This document shows positions 24,901-34,500 of a stretch of 64,000 bases of DNA, piece by piece. Location: the NCBI RefSeq assembly GCF_022867795.2, contig NZ_CP107006.1:2542001-2606000 (forward strand), written 5' to 3'. The notes under the pieces were generated by a model. The model was given only the letters and a program-made list of their open reading frames with translations, did no database searches and was not told where the DNA came from. The translations under genes and the position numbers were made by a program. Position 1 is the first letter of the stretch; each line of letters opens with the position of its first letter. Source of the stretch: Chitinophaga horti (lineage in GTDB: Bacteria; Bacteroidota; Bacteroidia; Chitinophagales; Chitinophagaceae).

Positions 24901-26440
24901 GCAGCTTCACTTTAGTCCCGGTGATTATTCCCTTCACAGCCAGAGCAGTCGGCTGTACGTCGGGATTGTCAGCAGCATCGGCCGACAACGTTACGGCCTG
25001 CGAGGCTTTGGCACCCGCGTAGGCATAGTTGTCATAATAGGTATAGGTCAGTGGCTCTAACTGGGCCGACGGCAGTACTGGTGCCAATGACGCCACTATG
25101 GTTTCTGTGGTGGCGATGGCGTTAGGGTCCAGTAAAGTTTCTGTCTCCGCCCCGATGCCAGTATCAAAGCCATCACCGAAAACGATCTCCGTGCCGGCCT
25201 GGTAAACCGCCCGGCCATCGTGCGCGTCTACGGCCAGGGAAGAGGGTACTTTCACCTGCGAAGTGATGGTTTGCGAGCCCGTCGCGCTATTCATAACAAG
25301 TTGTAATGCGGCTGCCGTTTGGGAGGAGGTATAAAGCGCGGTCATCACCGAACGGTTTTGTTCGTCGTAGAAAGTAACCAGCCACTTGCCGGCGAACTTT
25401 AGGTTACCGTCCTGGGTAAACACCAGGCGATCACGTATATCATACACCAGGTAAACGGGATCTGCCCCGGGAACTTGCTTCAGGCGCATGCGGTTTCTGG
25501 CGTCATACTCATAGCGAAAACATAATTGTTTACGGAATACCGGGTCGGCCAGGCTCCAGCTGTTCGCTTTCACCATATCTGCAACCGCCTTAGGCGGGAT
25601 CACAAAGCGCAAACGGTTCAGCTGGTCATACACATAATACGTGCTTAGCCAGCCTGTGTGATTATCGGCAGGCGTTGCATCTATCTGTACCTTCTTCAAA
25701 ATGATCAGGCCCGACTTATCCTGGAACTCCACTACCTTGTTTCCCGCTTCATCGGTCGTTATGTGTTTAAATAAGCTGCCGGTTGCGTATGCCGAGGTGC
25801 TAGACGGATAACTGTCGTCTGCCAGGGCTATGTCCCAGCTACGTACATCGTCTGCCGCTGTGTTAACGAGGTATTGCTGTCCAACACCGCGATTACTGCC
25901 GGCCCAGCTGTTACCCGCTGCCATTTGCTTCAGGGGGCGATTAAGCGGCGAAGGTTCAAACTGTGTTTCGCTAAAAAAGACAGACTCGCCGGGGTACTGT
26001 AACTGCGCAAAAGAATCAACGCCCGCGAAAGGGTTCATTCTAAAAGCGCCGTTCCCTCCTGACGCGGCATAGGGAAGGTATTTGTACTCTTCACGGCCGT
26101 ATGGGTCATATACCACTGGCGCTACAAGGTCTTTCTTACCAGGTGCCCCACCCTTAACAACGGTTTGCAACGGACGCCCCAGGCCATCGAGGTACTGGGT
26201 AGATTGTTTTACATCGGCCACATCTGTCGCGGCTATAACGCTCGCGGATACAGTGTAAGGCTTTGATGGTTCAAACGTCCGCACATAATTCACGCGGATC
26301 CCGGCAGGGTAAGCCGAAGGCGTGGCTGGCAGTTGACCGGCCGAACGTGTAGGAGCAGGGACTGTTTGTACCACTGGCTTTTGTGCCTTTACTGATGCGC
26401 AGCACAGCAGCACGACAAACAATATATTGATGAATTTCAT
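21989..26440 (-). CDS. DUF6443/RHS-repeat protein with variable C-terminal domain
   Basis: A 1483-aa exported protein. Signal peptide at about 1-19, then a DUF6443-type region (about 50-200; [36 protein letters not shown]), many YD repeats (residues about 240-900, such as [25 protein letters not shown]) and the RHS core near 1190-1260 ([47 protein letters not shown]). About 230 residues follow the core and look unlike it; the sequence below 22.7 kb is more AT-rich, as expected for an exchangeable toxin tip. The final 60 residues ([28 protein letters not shown]) are helical and unrecognised. RHS proteins form shells that deliver the tip; the toxin role is inference. Confidence 0.88.
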   Translation of the reverse strand: [1483 protein letters not shown]

Positions 26441-26482
26441 AGCTTTTGCTTAGAGGGTTTACAACTGGTGATTATCGCACGT

Positions 26483-29400
26483 TTACTGTGCTGGTACACG
26501 GTATTGATATTCCATCAGTTTGAGGATATTGCCATGCTGATCTTTGATTAACTTTAGCCTGCCATGTTCATCATACTCATAGTAGATGATACGATGATTG
26601 GTATCAGAAACACTCGATATACCTGACATAGGCCGGTAGGTATAAGTACTCATCTGCGCATTGACCGGGCAAATCCTCACCTCGTCAATAATACCCGACC
26701 CACTCAATGTTGAAGACGTCACCCCTGTAACCTCGTGTTCGAAACAAGTCCAGGTGACGCCCCCAATCGTTACCGCCGCCCATTGCCGCGGCGAACCTGC
26801 TAATGAACCGGTTACATTATAAGCACCGTTACGGCTCCAATAGCTGACCTGGTATTTTTTACCCGTGGACAGCCCGGTTTTCGTTAAACTGAAGGCGCCG
26901 GAATAATACCGGTCTCCCGTAATGCCTGGCGTGGCCACAATCCCGCCTGTATTTACACCAGACCAGCCATTTCCCTGCTCCGTTTCGAAGCTGGTGTAAG
27001 CAATGTCGGCGGAGTCTGCATTGTTGGCTTCCGCTATCGGGTAGATACTTTTGTAATCCCAGATATAGGAGGTTACGATATCGTTTGTTTTCTGGATAGA
27101 TACTACGTTGCCGAACCTGTCGTACTTCAGCATTTTTGCGCGGCTTTCATCGGGATTGGAAAGCGTACGGGCAAACATTTCAGAAGGATATATCCTGCCG
27201 CCAAACCAGCCGAAGTGGTTGCTGACACTGCTGAGCGGAGTGCCACTAAGCAGTTCCTCCGTTTTAACTACTGTGTTCAGCCTGTTGGCGTTTGTAAGCG
27301 CTGTTAACATACCCTGTTGTGCTACCGGCCATCCTGTGAGTGTAGCAGCGTCTGACGGATACCATATTTTCAGTTCCTTCGGCGCTCCTTTGCTGGTAGT
27401 AACGGTCTCTTTGTTACGCAAAAGCGTTACGGGATCGTACGTATAATTTTTAGCTACTATGATACTATCACCCAGGCCATCGTAGGTTGTTTCTTTTTCC
27501 TGCATAAGCCTGCGACCGCCGGTTTGTATCACGTAACTGATGTCATCCACCACATCGCGAATGTAGTTACCCTGGCAGTTATCGTACTCACTGTTGTTAA
27601 CGGTTGATGTGTATTTCAGATAGGCGCTACCTGCCCGTAATGTATCTTTGTTGAAGTTGCCATTTATATACTCTACCTTCTTTATGAGCTGGTAAGTAGA
27701 TGGACTGAGAGATTTATAGAAACTAACGCTTTGCAGGCCATTACGGCTCCATTCATCACGGTCCTTCACCTGTATGGGCGAGTTGGGTTTACGGCTACCG
27801 CCCGTTTGTACGTTGTACTTATAAACCGTTTTGCCCGGGCTTTGGCCAGGCTTACCGGTGTATTCCGTTACCTCGGGATAGTTGACCGCCGCACCTCCTG
27901 CGAACAACATACTGGAGAAGGGGTTAGACGTGATGGTCGTTACCTTTTGGACCACATTATCTATATCATACTGATTAGTACTATTAACCGTTTGCTGGTA
28001 CACGAAATCCGACCGCTCGGGCAAAAACCGGATCAACCCATAACCACATTCATCTACGCCATAACGGTATGACTTCACTATTGAATCACGGTTCAGCGCG
28101 TCTTTGTAAGTGATTTGTTTGATCCGGACATTGCCGCCCTCTACGATCGTGGTATCCCAATACTGGAAACGATTTTTTTCATACAGAAAGTTGGCGCTGC
28201 CGCCGGTAGGTAAAGTAAGCGTCTTCAATAAAGGCACCCCAAAACTCGTAGGCTGACTACCCGGATTATATTTCTGGAAGGCCCTGGAACCCAGCTGAAG
28301 AATATTGGTCTCAACAGAATAAGGTGCATCCGGATGATACTGCCAGTGATAATTCTGTATTGGGTAATCCATTTGCGGGACCATGTCCGGCCGCTTGTAC
28401 GAAGAAGCGAATCCGAAGAAATCAGATACAAAGTTGGCGGCCAGGTTGTGCGTACCGCCCGGGGTATAATCCATCTTGTATACTTCCTGCGGAGTGCCAC
28501 TCTTATCACGTATCTGAACGGAGTCTAACAGAAAGCGGTTATCAGCGAACGTTGGGTCGACAGAGGGCTGATAGGTGTGGCCGGGCATTTGCGTACGAAA
28601 CAAACGGGCACTTTTGATTATCTCATACTGATTATTCGCATTTTTGGTATACAATGTAATGGTAGATACCTTTGACGCGTCGTACGTAAGCGACACCTTT
28701 CCACCCCGGAACAAAATATCGGTAAGCTGGTGCTCGTCTACTTTACTTAGCTGGATCAGCCCTTCATCGACGTAATCTGAACCCACGTCTTCGGCGGTGG
28801 TGTTACCGGAAAGGCAAAGGTAAACAGACACATCCTTTGCTGTGGTAATTGTTGTACAATGGAACACCCCCCCAAGTGAGGAGCAAATCGTTTGATCATC
28901 CCACTGCGTATCGGTATACCAACCACAGCTCATTGGCATTGTACTGCCGCCGTAACAGGCCGATAGTGGCGTCGCCAGCGTGTACAACCCGGTAGGATTA
29001 TACTCATAAGGCGGGAGATCATAAATATCGAACCAATTCACACTGCTGCTGTTCCAGGATGCGGCTCCTCCATAGGTACGCATGGCTGCCCAACCCGCCA
29101 TTCCACTCATCGGAAAACAGCCGGACGTAAAACGAAACTCTGATTTATGAATCTTGGGTTGCATGTCGAAACGGTTCGGGTACTCCGTTATTCGCCACTG
29201 GTAATTATAGTACGGGATCTGCCGGCGGTTAGCGGTGCCTCCATATACAAACTGCACCGTGTCGGTTTTGTCATAGGAGATAATCTCCGTCAGCTTCCAG
29301 GCGGTCATCTTATACTTCTCGCTGGCATTGTAATTCTCGTCTTCCGTTACCTCTACCACATTCGTTGTGCCGGTCGAATAACGACCAAACTTATACAGCG

Positions 29401-29997
29401 TACCATCGTCATCAATGATCTCAAAAGCATTATCGTTAGGCCGCGATATTTTCACTGCCTCATAGGGATTCGGTGCAAAGCCACCGCCCCGCTTGTGCAT
29501 AAAGCCACCGCTTTTACTAAGCAGGTTATAATAAAAATCATCGGGTTCTTCATCATACGCCCCTTTTGCCAGCAACGAAAGGTAGTAACAGTCGTTATGG
29601 ATACCAAAATTCGAATTGGTTGCATTATAGCCAGTCCCAAGGTTATCGGACCGGCCATTTACCGAGCGACTGATCCCCAAGTTAGGCATGAGCGTCCAGC
29701 CAAAGCCAATAGGTCCATTCAGCTCACTCCCCTTCAGCCTGCCGATATGATAAGAAAGCGAAAAAGGGATTTTCCCCATTTTCGTGTTCACCTCGAACAG
29801 GGGAATATCTATCTGCGGCGCACCTGTCACAAAATCGATAGGATACTGCTGGTAGGTGGCGATGGCAGTAGCCGTAGGCGAGGCGGGTACAAACTTGCCG
29901 AAATTCTGCTTGAATATTTCGGTCTGGCCGAAAGCCTCTCCCGCTAAGCAACACACGCTTAACAACAACCAGGCAAAAGGGATAATTTTTTTCGCAT
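26483..29997 (-). CDS. Large YD-repeat (RHS-like) secreted protein
   Basis: A protein of about 1170 aa. Its frame extends to 30064, but a better start is the ATG at 29997, giving MRKK plus the hydrophobic stretch IIPFAWLLLSV and a cut after FGQ; this needs one extra base in the seven-T run at 29986-29992 because the two frames differ. Without it the protein would have a 27-residue odd leader overlapping the upstream gene. The body opens with a SpvB/RHS-like stretch (YPIDFVTGAPQIDIPLFEV, GPIGFGWTLMPNLGISRSVNG) and ends in YD repeats (YDEHGRLKLIKDQHGN). It has no RHS core, so it may be an accessory partner of the next protein. Confidence 0.8.
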
Positions 29998-30021
29998 AGT
30001 GAGTAGTGTCTTTAAATCCAT

Positions 30022-30246
30022 TCAATATTTGGTTATCACTTTCTGGCGGCTTGCTGTAAGCCATTGAATTGTGGTAAGCCCCGTCGGCTTTGACTCCGGC
30101 CAGACGGCATCGTGGAATGTTACGGGGTAAAACTTATCGTAATCGCCGCTCACATTGAAGCTGCCGGATACCTGCGCCTTCGCCGGCAAATAGGTAAATA
30201 GGGTGATAAGCGCTATACATAATAGCACAACAAATTGCTTGTTCAT
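30022..30246 (-). CDS. Short secreted protein, truncated relative of the 30438 gene
   Basis: A 74-aa frame with a signal peptide (ending AKA-QVSGSF). Residues 24-50 match the first part of the mature 30438 product: GSFNVSGDYDKFYPVTFHDAVW here, GSFHVNGNANTFYPVSFLDAAW there. After that the similarity ends and only about 20 residues remain. It is either a small paralog or the remains of a partial gene duplication. It lies between that gene and the YD-repeat gene on the same strand. The stop lies 24 bp before the proposed 29997 start. Confidence 0.55.
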   Translation of the reverse strand: MNKQFVVLLCIALITLFTYLPAKAQVSGSFNVSGDYDKFYPVTFHDAVWPESKPTGLTTIQWLTASRQKVITKY

Positions 30247-30407
30247 ATAAGGGATTAAATAAAATCAGGTAAATGGGCCGAAACAAAGTACATCATCGTT
30301 ACGGCATCGGGAATTCATTTCATACTAAAAGGGATTACATCATATCACTAACAAAGATCGTTTTCGGGCATCACAGGTTAACATCTCGATCTTTATACAA
30401 TTTTAGG

Positions 30408-30447
30408 AAAAAAAGCAGAGAAAGTCAAACACTTTCCCTACTTTTTT
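30408..30447 (-). terminator. Rho-independent terminator after the 30438 gene
   Basis: A long stem (about 17 bp, arms 30409-30425 and 30431-30447, loop of 5 nt) is followed on the minus strand by T-rich sequence; mismatches become G-U pairs on the minus-strand RNA. The TAG stop of the 30438 gene (30440-30438) lies within the first arm. It would reduce, not necessarily abolish, transcription into the YD-repeat and RHS genes. Confidence 0.75.
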
Positions 30448-31397
30448 ATGCAGCGCATTGCCGCATTTAAACTATCTACTACCGCAGCCTGCTCATTCAA
30501 CTTTAACGTCAGCGATTCTATCTTTTTATGTTGATCGATCAGGTAAAGTGTTAGCTCTTCCACCTTCTGCAGCAACATTTTGTCCATTTCTCCCACATCC
30601 AACCCGTCTTCTTGAACTTCATTCCCGGAGGGAATATCCGGTAGATGCTGATGTGTTTTAATAAACGCCTCCACTTCAGGGATTGAACGCAATTTATACC
30701 CGGCGGCAAACACATAATCTGCCCAGGTGGCCTGGTCTACCTTAATCTTACGCGCTCCAATTGACCCCTCGACGGCAAGCCGGTGCCCGTTCAGCGATAT
30801 CGTACCAATACCCAGGTTGCCGCCGAGATAGTTTAATCCGGGCCCGGTGTAAAACGCGGTGTACTGGCTATAAAGTCCGTTTTGATTAATATGCGGGTCT
30901 ACTGAGGCCTTCGTATTCAGACTAAAGCTACCAGCCACGAATGGCAGGGCGTTTTGTATCCCATCATACACCACAGGATCGATATATACATTTGCGCGGT
31001 ATTGATAGGTGGTATTTCCTCGCAACCAGACTACTATACGCTGCGACGCATTATCTGCGGTCACGTCCTGCCAGCCTGCAATCAAAGGGATGCCTGTAGA
31101 ACCGCTGTTATGCGCTTGCGTGACATTGATGAACTGCGACCCATTTCCACCACTCGTGACATGGAAACTAAAACTGGCGATGACGCTGCCATGCCAACTG
31201 GCATCCTGGTGGGTAGACGAACGTCCCAAGATCATCTCGGATGGGATATTCATTGACCAGGCGGCATCGAGAAAACTGACAGGGTAAAATGTATTGGCGT
31301 TTCCATTCACGTGAAAGGAGCCAGTGGCCTGCCCCATCGTGCGGGCGCAGGCGAAGAGACAGATAACAAGAACAAATAGACGCATACTGTAAAACAT
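30438..31397 (-). CDS. Secreted beta-rich protein with conserved coiled-coil tail (paralog T4)
   Basis: A 319-aa exported protein (signal peptide ending MGQ-ATGSF). The first 200 residues are beta-rich and specific to it (GSFHVNGNANTFYPVSFLDAA, ASFSFHV). The last 115 residues are the common Bacteroidota tail found in all four paralogs of this block: GSIGARKIKV, WADYVFAAGYKLRSIPEVEAFI, HLPDIPSG, GEMDKMLLQKVEELTLYLI and a coiled coil. The tail resembles trimeric phage-fibre or adhesin ends (inference). It begins 3 bp after the T3 stop. M5 at 31385 is an alternative start. Confidence 0.78.
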   Translation of the reverse strand: MFYSMRLFVLVICLFACARTMGQATGSFHVNGNANTFYPVSFLDAAWSMNIPSEMILGRSSTHQDASWHGSVIASFSFHVTSGGNGSQFINVTQAHNSGSTGIPLIAGWQDVTADNASQRIVVWLRGNTTYQYRANVYIDPVVYDGIQNALPFVAGSFSLNTKASVDPHINQNGLYSQYTAFYTGPGLNYLGGNLGIGTISLNGHRLAVEGSIGARKIKVDQATWADYVFAAGYKLRSIPEVEAFIKTHQHLPDIPSGNEVQEDGLDVGEMDKMLLQKVEELTLYLIDQHKKIESLTLKLNEQAAVVDSLNAAMRCIKK

Positions 31398-31400
31398 AAG

Positions 31401-32561
31401 CTAAATTTTTGAAGATTTTAGTTCCTTCACCGCATCGAGTAGTGCGTCGATTTGCGCCTGTTGCCGTTGACTATTTTTATGCTGTTCCATGATGTCCAAG
31501 CTCAGCTCTTCCACCTTCTGCACTAACCTCTTGTTCATTTCGCCAACGTCAACGCCTTCAGTTGCTGTTTCGGAAGGTGTATCAACTTCTCTCCGCAATC
31601 CGTCTATCTGCTTTTGCTGTTCAATCATGTAAAGCGTTAACTCTTCAATCTTCTGTAAAAGTTTCCTGTTCATTTCGCCAAGATCGATACCGTCCGTCGC
31701 CACTTCACTTGCCGCCGGAATATCGGGTAAGCGCTTATGTTGTTTTATAAAAAATTCTAACTCGGGAATGGACCTGAGTTGATAACCGTCCTCAAAAACA
31801 TAATCTGCCCAGCCATCTTGCGTTACGCGAACCTTTTTTGCGCCAATAGTCCCTTTCACTGACAATTCATGCTGGGGTTTAGACGTTCCAATTCCCACCT
31901 TCCCATCCCAGGTAATGCGCATCTTTTCAGTGAGTGACGCTATATCTCCCCCTGACGAAGTGCTAAAAGCAACGTCCATCGCCCGTATAAGCGCATTGTT
32001 AGGGGCGTAATTATTAATACGTTCTGCCCGGATGCGTGCACCCACTTGGTCAACATACATATCTCTCCAGCCATAGAAATCAATATTATAGCCGCCGCAA
32101 GCTGCGCCAAGTGGAACGTTTATGTTGCCGACATCATGCAGTTTACCGATCTTAATAGCAGTAGGCTGGCTCAGGAACGAGCCCACATGAAGGCTGGCCT
32201 GTGGATTACCCTCCGTAATGCCCATAAAACCATTGGAACGGTTGATCGTTAAGCGCTCCGCCAGGTAATTTCCATCGTCAGCATAAGCAAACATCGAAAA
32301 ATTGCTACCGCTTCCTCCGCCCCCTTCCTCCGTACGTGTGCCCAGGCCCCACCTGTAAACGCCGGGCGTTTGCATCATCAATAAATGAACGTTACCGTGA
32401 TTACTGGCCGCTTGTACCGTGCGGAAGTGATTCGCAGTCCCATAACCTCCAATGTTGAAATGAGCCCCGCCCTGGACGGTGTTAGGTTCGTTATCAATGT
32501 ATTGTCCCATGATGGTAAGCGAAACCAGTGAACACGCAGTGAATGTGATAATATATTTCAT
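31401..32561 (-). CDS. Secreted coiled-coil-tail protein with internal tail duplication (paralog T3)
   Basis: A 386-aa exported protein (signal peptide ending IMG-QYI). A variable beta-rich body is followed by the shared tail (GTIGAKKVRVTQDGWADYVF, YQLRSIPELEFFIKQ, RLPDIPAAS). The coiled-coil part is present twice in a row: GIDLGEMNRKLLQKIEELTLY, then GVDVGEMNKRLVQKVEELSLD, separated by a short linker. The second copy resembles the end of the T2 protein (EQHKNSQRQQAQIDALLDAV), so it may come from recombination between paralogs. The function is unknown; an extracellular structural or adhesive role is inferred. Confidence 0.78.
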   Translation of the reverse strand: MKYIITFTACSLVSLTIMGQYIDNEPNTVQGGAHFNIGGYGTANHFRTVQAASNHGNVHLLMMQTPGVYRWGLGTRTEEGGGGSGSNFSMFAYADDGNYLAERLTINRSNGFMGITEGNPQASLHVGSFLSQPTAIKIGKLHDVGNINVPLGAACGGYNIDFYGWRDMYVDQVGARIRAERINNYAPNNALIRAMDVAFSTSSGGDIASLTEKMRITWDGKVGIGTSKPQHELSVKGTIGAKKVRVTQDGWADYVFEDGYQLRSIPELEFFIKQHKRLPDIPAASEVATDGIDLGEMNRKLLQKIEELTLYMIEQQKQIDGLRREVDTPSETATEGVDVGEMNKRLVQKVEELSLDIMEQHKNSQRQQAQIDALLDAVKELKSSKI

Positions 32562-32576
32562 AAAGAATGCGAAGAT

Positions 32577-33779
32577 TTATTGTTTGGATGACTTCAACTT
32601 GTCAACGGCTTCTTTCAACGCATCGATCTGAGCCTGCTGTTGCTGACTATTTTTGTGTTGGCCGATGATATAAAGCGTTAACTCCTCCACCTTTTGCAAG
32701 AGTTTCCTGTTCATTTCGCCGAGGTCGAGCCCTTCCTCCGTCACTTCTGCAGCGGAGGGCATGTCGGGTAAGTGCTGGTGTGCCGATATATATTGCTCCA
32801 CCTCCTGTATAGATGGGAGCCTGTAGTGCTTCGCAAAAACATAGTCTGGCCAGGGGTTTACAGAAGTAACCCTGACCTTCCGGGCGCTGATGGTTCCCTC
32901 CACCGCTAACTTACTTGTACCTGTATTTACCGTGCCAATCCCTACGCTCCCATCACTGTTGATCCGCATACGCTCTGTCATTTTGTGTGTACCTACATTA
33001 TCCACTGCATTTGTATAGAACTTAATATTGGTATCCCAACTGCCCCCTCGGCTAAAACCAATAGCCGACGCACCACCACCAATAGCTGAATAGCCAACCG
33101 CCAGTTCACTTGCAATATCCGCTCCCTGCATCCAGATGCCTCGTACATCTTCAAAGCTGCCGGCGTACCCCGTTTTTTTTAAAGGCATGTAAATCGCCCC
33201 GGTGAAAATATCACTTCCCACATTCAAACCCAGTGGATCAGCTGACTGAAAGGGCTGAACATCCGAGACCATCTCGTTCGTTGCCAAAGACAGCACAGCA
33301 TTTTCGGCATACCCGGTGAATGAAAAATAATAGAGGCTGGATGTATTGGCTATTTCCAGCGCCAGGTACCGCTCACCATTCATGAGTAAAGTCACTAAGG
33401 ACGTACCCTCGCTGTAATAAATCAAGTTACCACGGGTGTAATCATAAGCACTACTCGTATTTACCTCCACCGTCCATTTCCTGTTCCAACCCGTCAAACC
33501 GCCCCGGGAAGCAATAATTTTGCCTGAGACTGCATGATCTAACATTAATAGCGTACCGGTGTATACCTTATGCAATACCAGGTAATTGATTCCCTGAGAA
33601 TCTTCGGAACTGCCGGGAATGATTTTATTTACAAGGTAATTCCGGCTATTGCCAACTACATGCAACTGCGCTTTTGGATCGTTTGTTCCCACACCAACTG
33701 GTCCGGTCGGAGGAAAAACGTTTTGTGCTATGCCTGGCAAGGCCCAAAACAGCACGAGGATAAACAGGGAATGTTTCAT
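32577..33779 (-). CDS. Secreted coiled-coil-tail protein (paralog T2)
   Basis: I use the ATG at 33779 (MKHSLFILVLFWALPGIAQ), which gives a normal signal peptide; a longer frame upstream lies inside T1. The product of about 400 aa starts its mature chain with NVFPPTGPVGVGTNDPKAQLHV, the opening seen in T1 and in many phage-fibre-like proteins of this phylum. A variable central body is followed by the shared tail (GTISARKVRVTSVNPWPDYVF, HLPDMPSAAEV, GLDLGEMNRKLLQKVEELTLY). It is the second gene of the T1-T4 series. Confidence 0.78.
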   Translation of the reverse strand: MKHSLFILVLFWALPGIAQNVFPPTGPVGVGTNDPKAQLHVVGNSRNYLVNKIIPGSSEDSQGINYLVLHKVYTGTLLMLDHAVSGKIIASRGGLTGWNRKWTVEVNTSSAYDYTRGNLIYYSEGTSLVTLLMNGERYLALEIANTSSLYYFSFTGYAENAVLSLATNEMVSDVQPFQSADPLGLNVGSDIFTGAIYMPLKKTGYAGSFEDVRGIWMQGADIASELAVGYSAIGGGASAIGFSRGGSWDTNIKFYTNAVDNVGTHKMTERMRINSDGSVGIGTVNTGTSKLAVEGTISARKVRVTSVNPWPDYVFAKHYRLPSIQEVEQYISAHQHLPDMPSAAEVTEEGLDLGEMNRKLLQKVEELTLYIIGQHKNSQQQQAQIDALKEAVDKLKSSKQ

Positions 33780-34500
33780 ATTGATCTGTTGCTTTATAAA
33801 TGATTTGTTTTTTCTTTTCCAGCGCTTCCAGGCGCTTGTTAAGTTCCACGATATACAAGGTGAGCTCTTCAATTTTTTGCAGCAGCTTTTTATCCATTTC
33901 CCCCACATCAATGCCATCCTGCTTCACTTGTTCCCCGGTTGGAATATCCGGGAGATGGCCATGATGTTTTATAAATCTCTCCAGTTCGGGAATAGACCTA
34001 AGCCGATAATCCTTTTCGAAGACAAAATCGGCCCACGATGGCACCGAGGTAACCTTCAATTTCCTGGCTCCAACTGTTCCTTCCACGGCCAGCTTGTAAT
34101 TACCGGTCTCGATCGTTCCTATTCCAACATTCCCATTTGGCCTAAACACCATCCAGGGCGATCCAAACGGCGATTCGGAGGTGGTATTGCCACCGATAAA
34201 TCCATACTCCATATCACCACCATTACCCAGAACGCCCATCGCCAATAACTTTTTATTGCCACCGTAAGACAAGCTAAATTCCCTCACCCAGTTGGATGGA
34301 AAATTAACGTCGATATTGATTCCATAAGGATAAGGGCCAGGATTCTGGAGCCTGATATTACCACCATACACGTGTAGTCGTTCGGTTGGTGATGCGGTGC
34401 CAATGCCCACAGGACCACTGGTAGGGAAGGTATTTTGAGCGGAGACCGACAGCTTGCCTAAAAGCAGCAGCGTCAGCATAAGTTTGCATTTTCTAATCAT
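33646..34500 (-). CDS. Secreted coiled-coil-tail protein (paralog T1), probable 3' frame error
   Basis: Signal peptide (ending SVS-AQN), mature start NTFPTSGPVGIGTASPTERLHV, a short body and the shared tail (GTVGARKLKVTSVPSWADFVF, YRLRSIPELERFIKHHGHLPD, GIDVGEMDKKLLQKIEELTLYI). As written, the last 45 residues leave the family pattern and overlap T2 by 134 bp in another frame. Adding one base to the six-T run (plus strand) at 33808-33813 gives a stop at 33796-33794, right before the T2 start. The true product is therefore probably about 235 aa. Confidence 0.75.
   Translation of the reverse strand: MIRKCKLMLTLLLLGKLSVSAQNTFPTSGPVGIGTASPTERLHVYGGNIRLQNPGPYPYGINIDVNFPSNWVREFSLSYGGNKKLLAMGVLGNGGDMEYGFIGGNTTSESPFGSPWMVFRPNGNVGIGTIETGNYKLAVEGTVGARKLKVTSVPSWADFVFEKDYRLRSIPELERFIKHHGHLPDIPTGEQVKQDGIDVGEMDKKLLQKIEELTLYIVELNKRLEALEKKKQIIYKATDQYETFPVYPRAVLGLARHSTKRFSSDRTSWCGNKRSKSAVACSWQ

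Noticed and set aside
30361..30372. Fourth TTTCGGGCA site
   Set aside because: Only a single half-site; no partner 21 bp away, so chance is likely.
33780..33917. N-terminal extension of T2
   Set aside because: It lies inside T1 and precedes a normal signal peptide.
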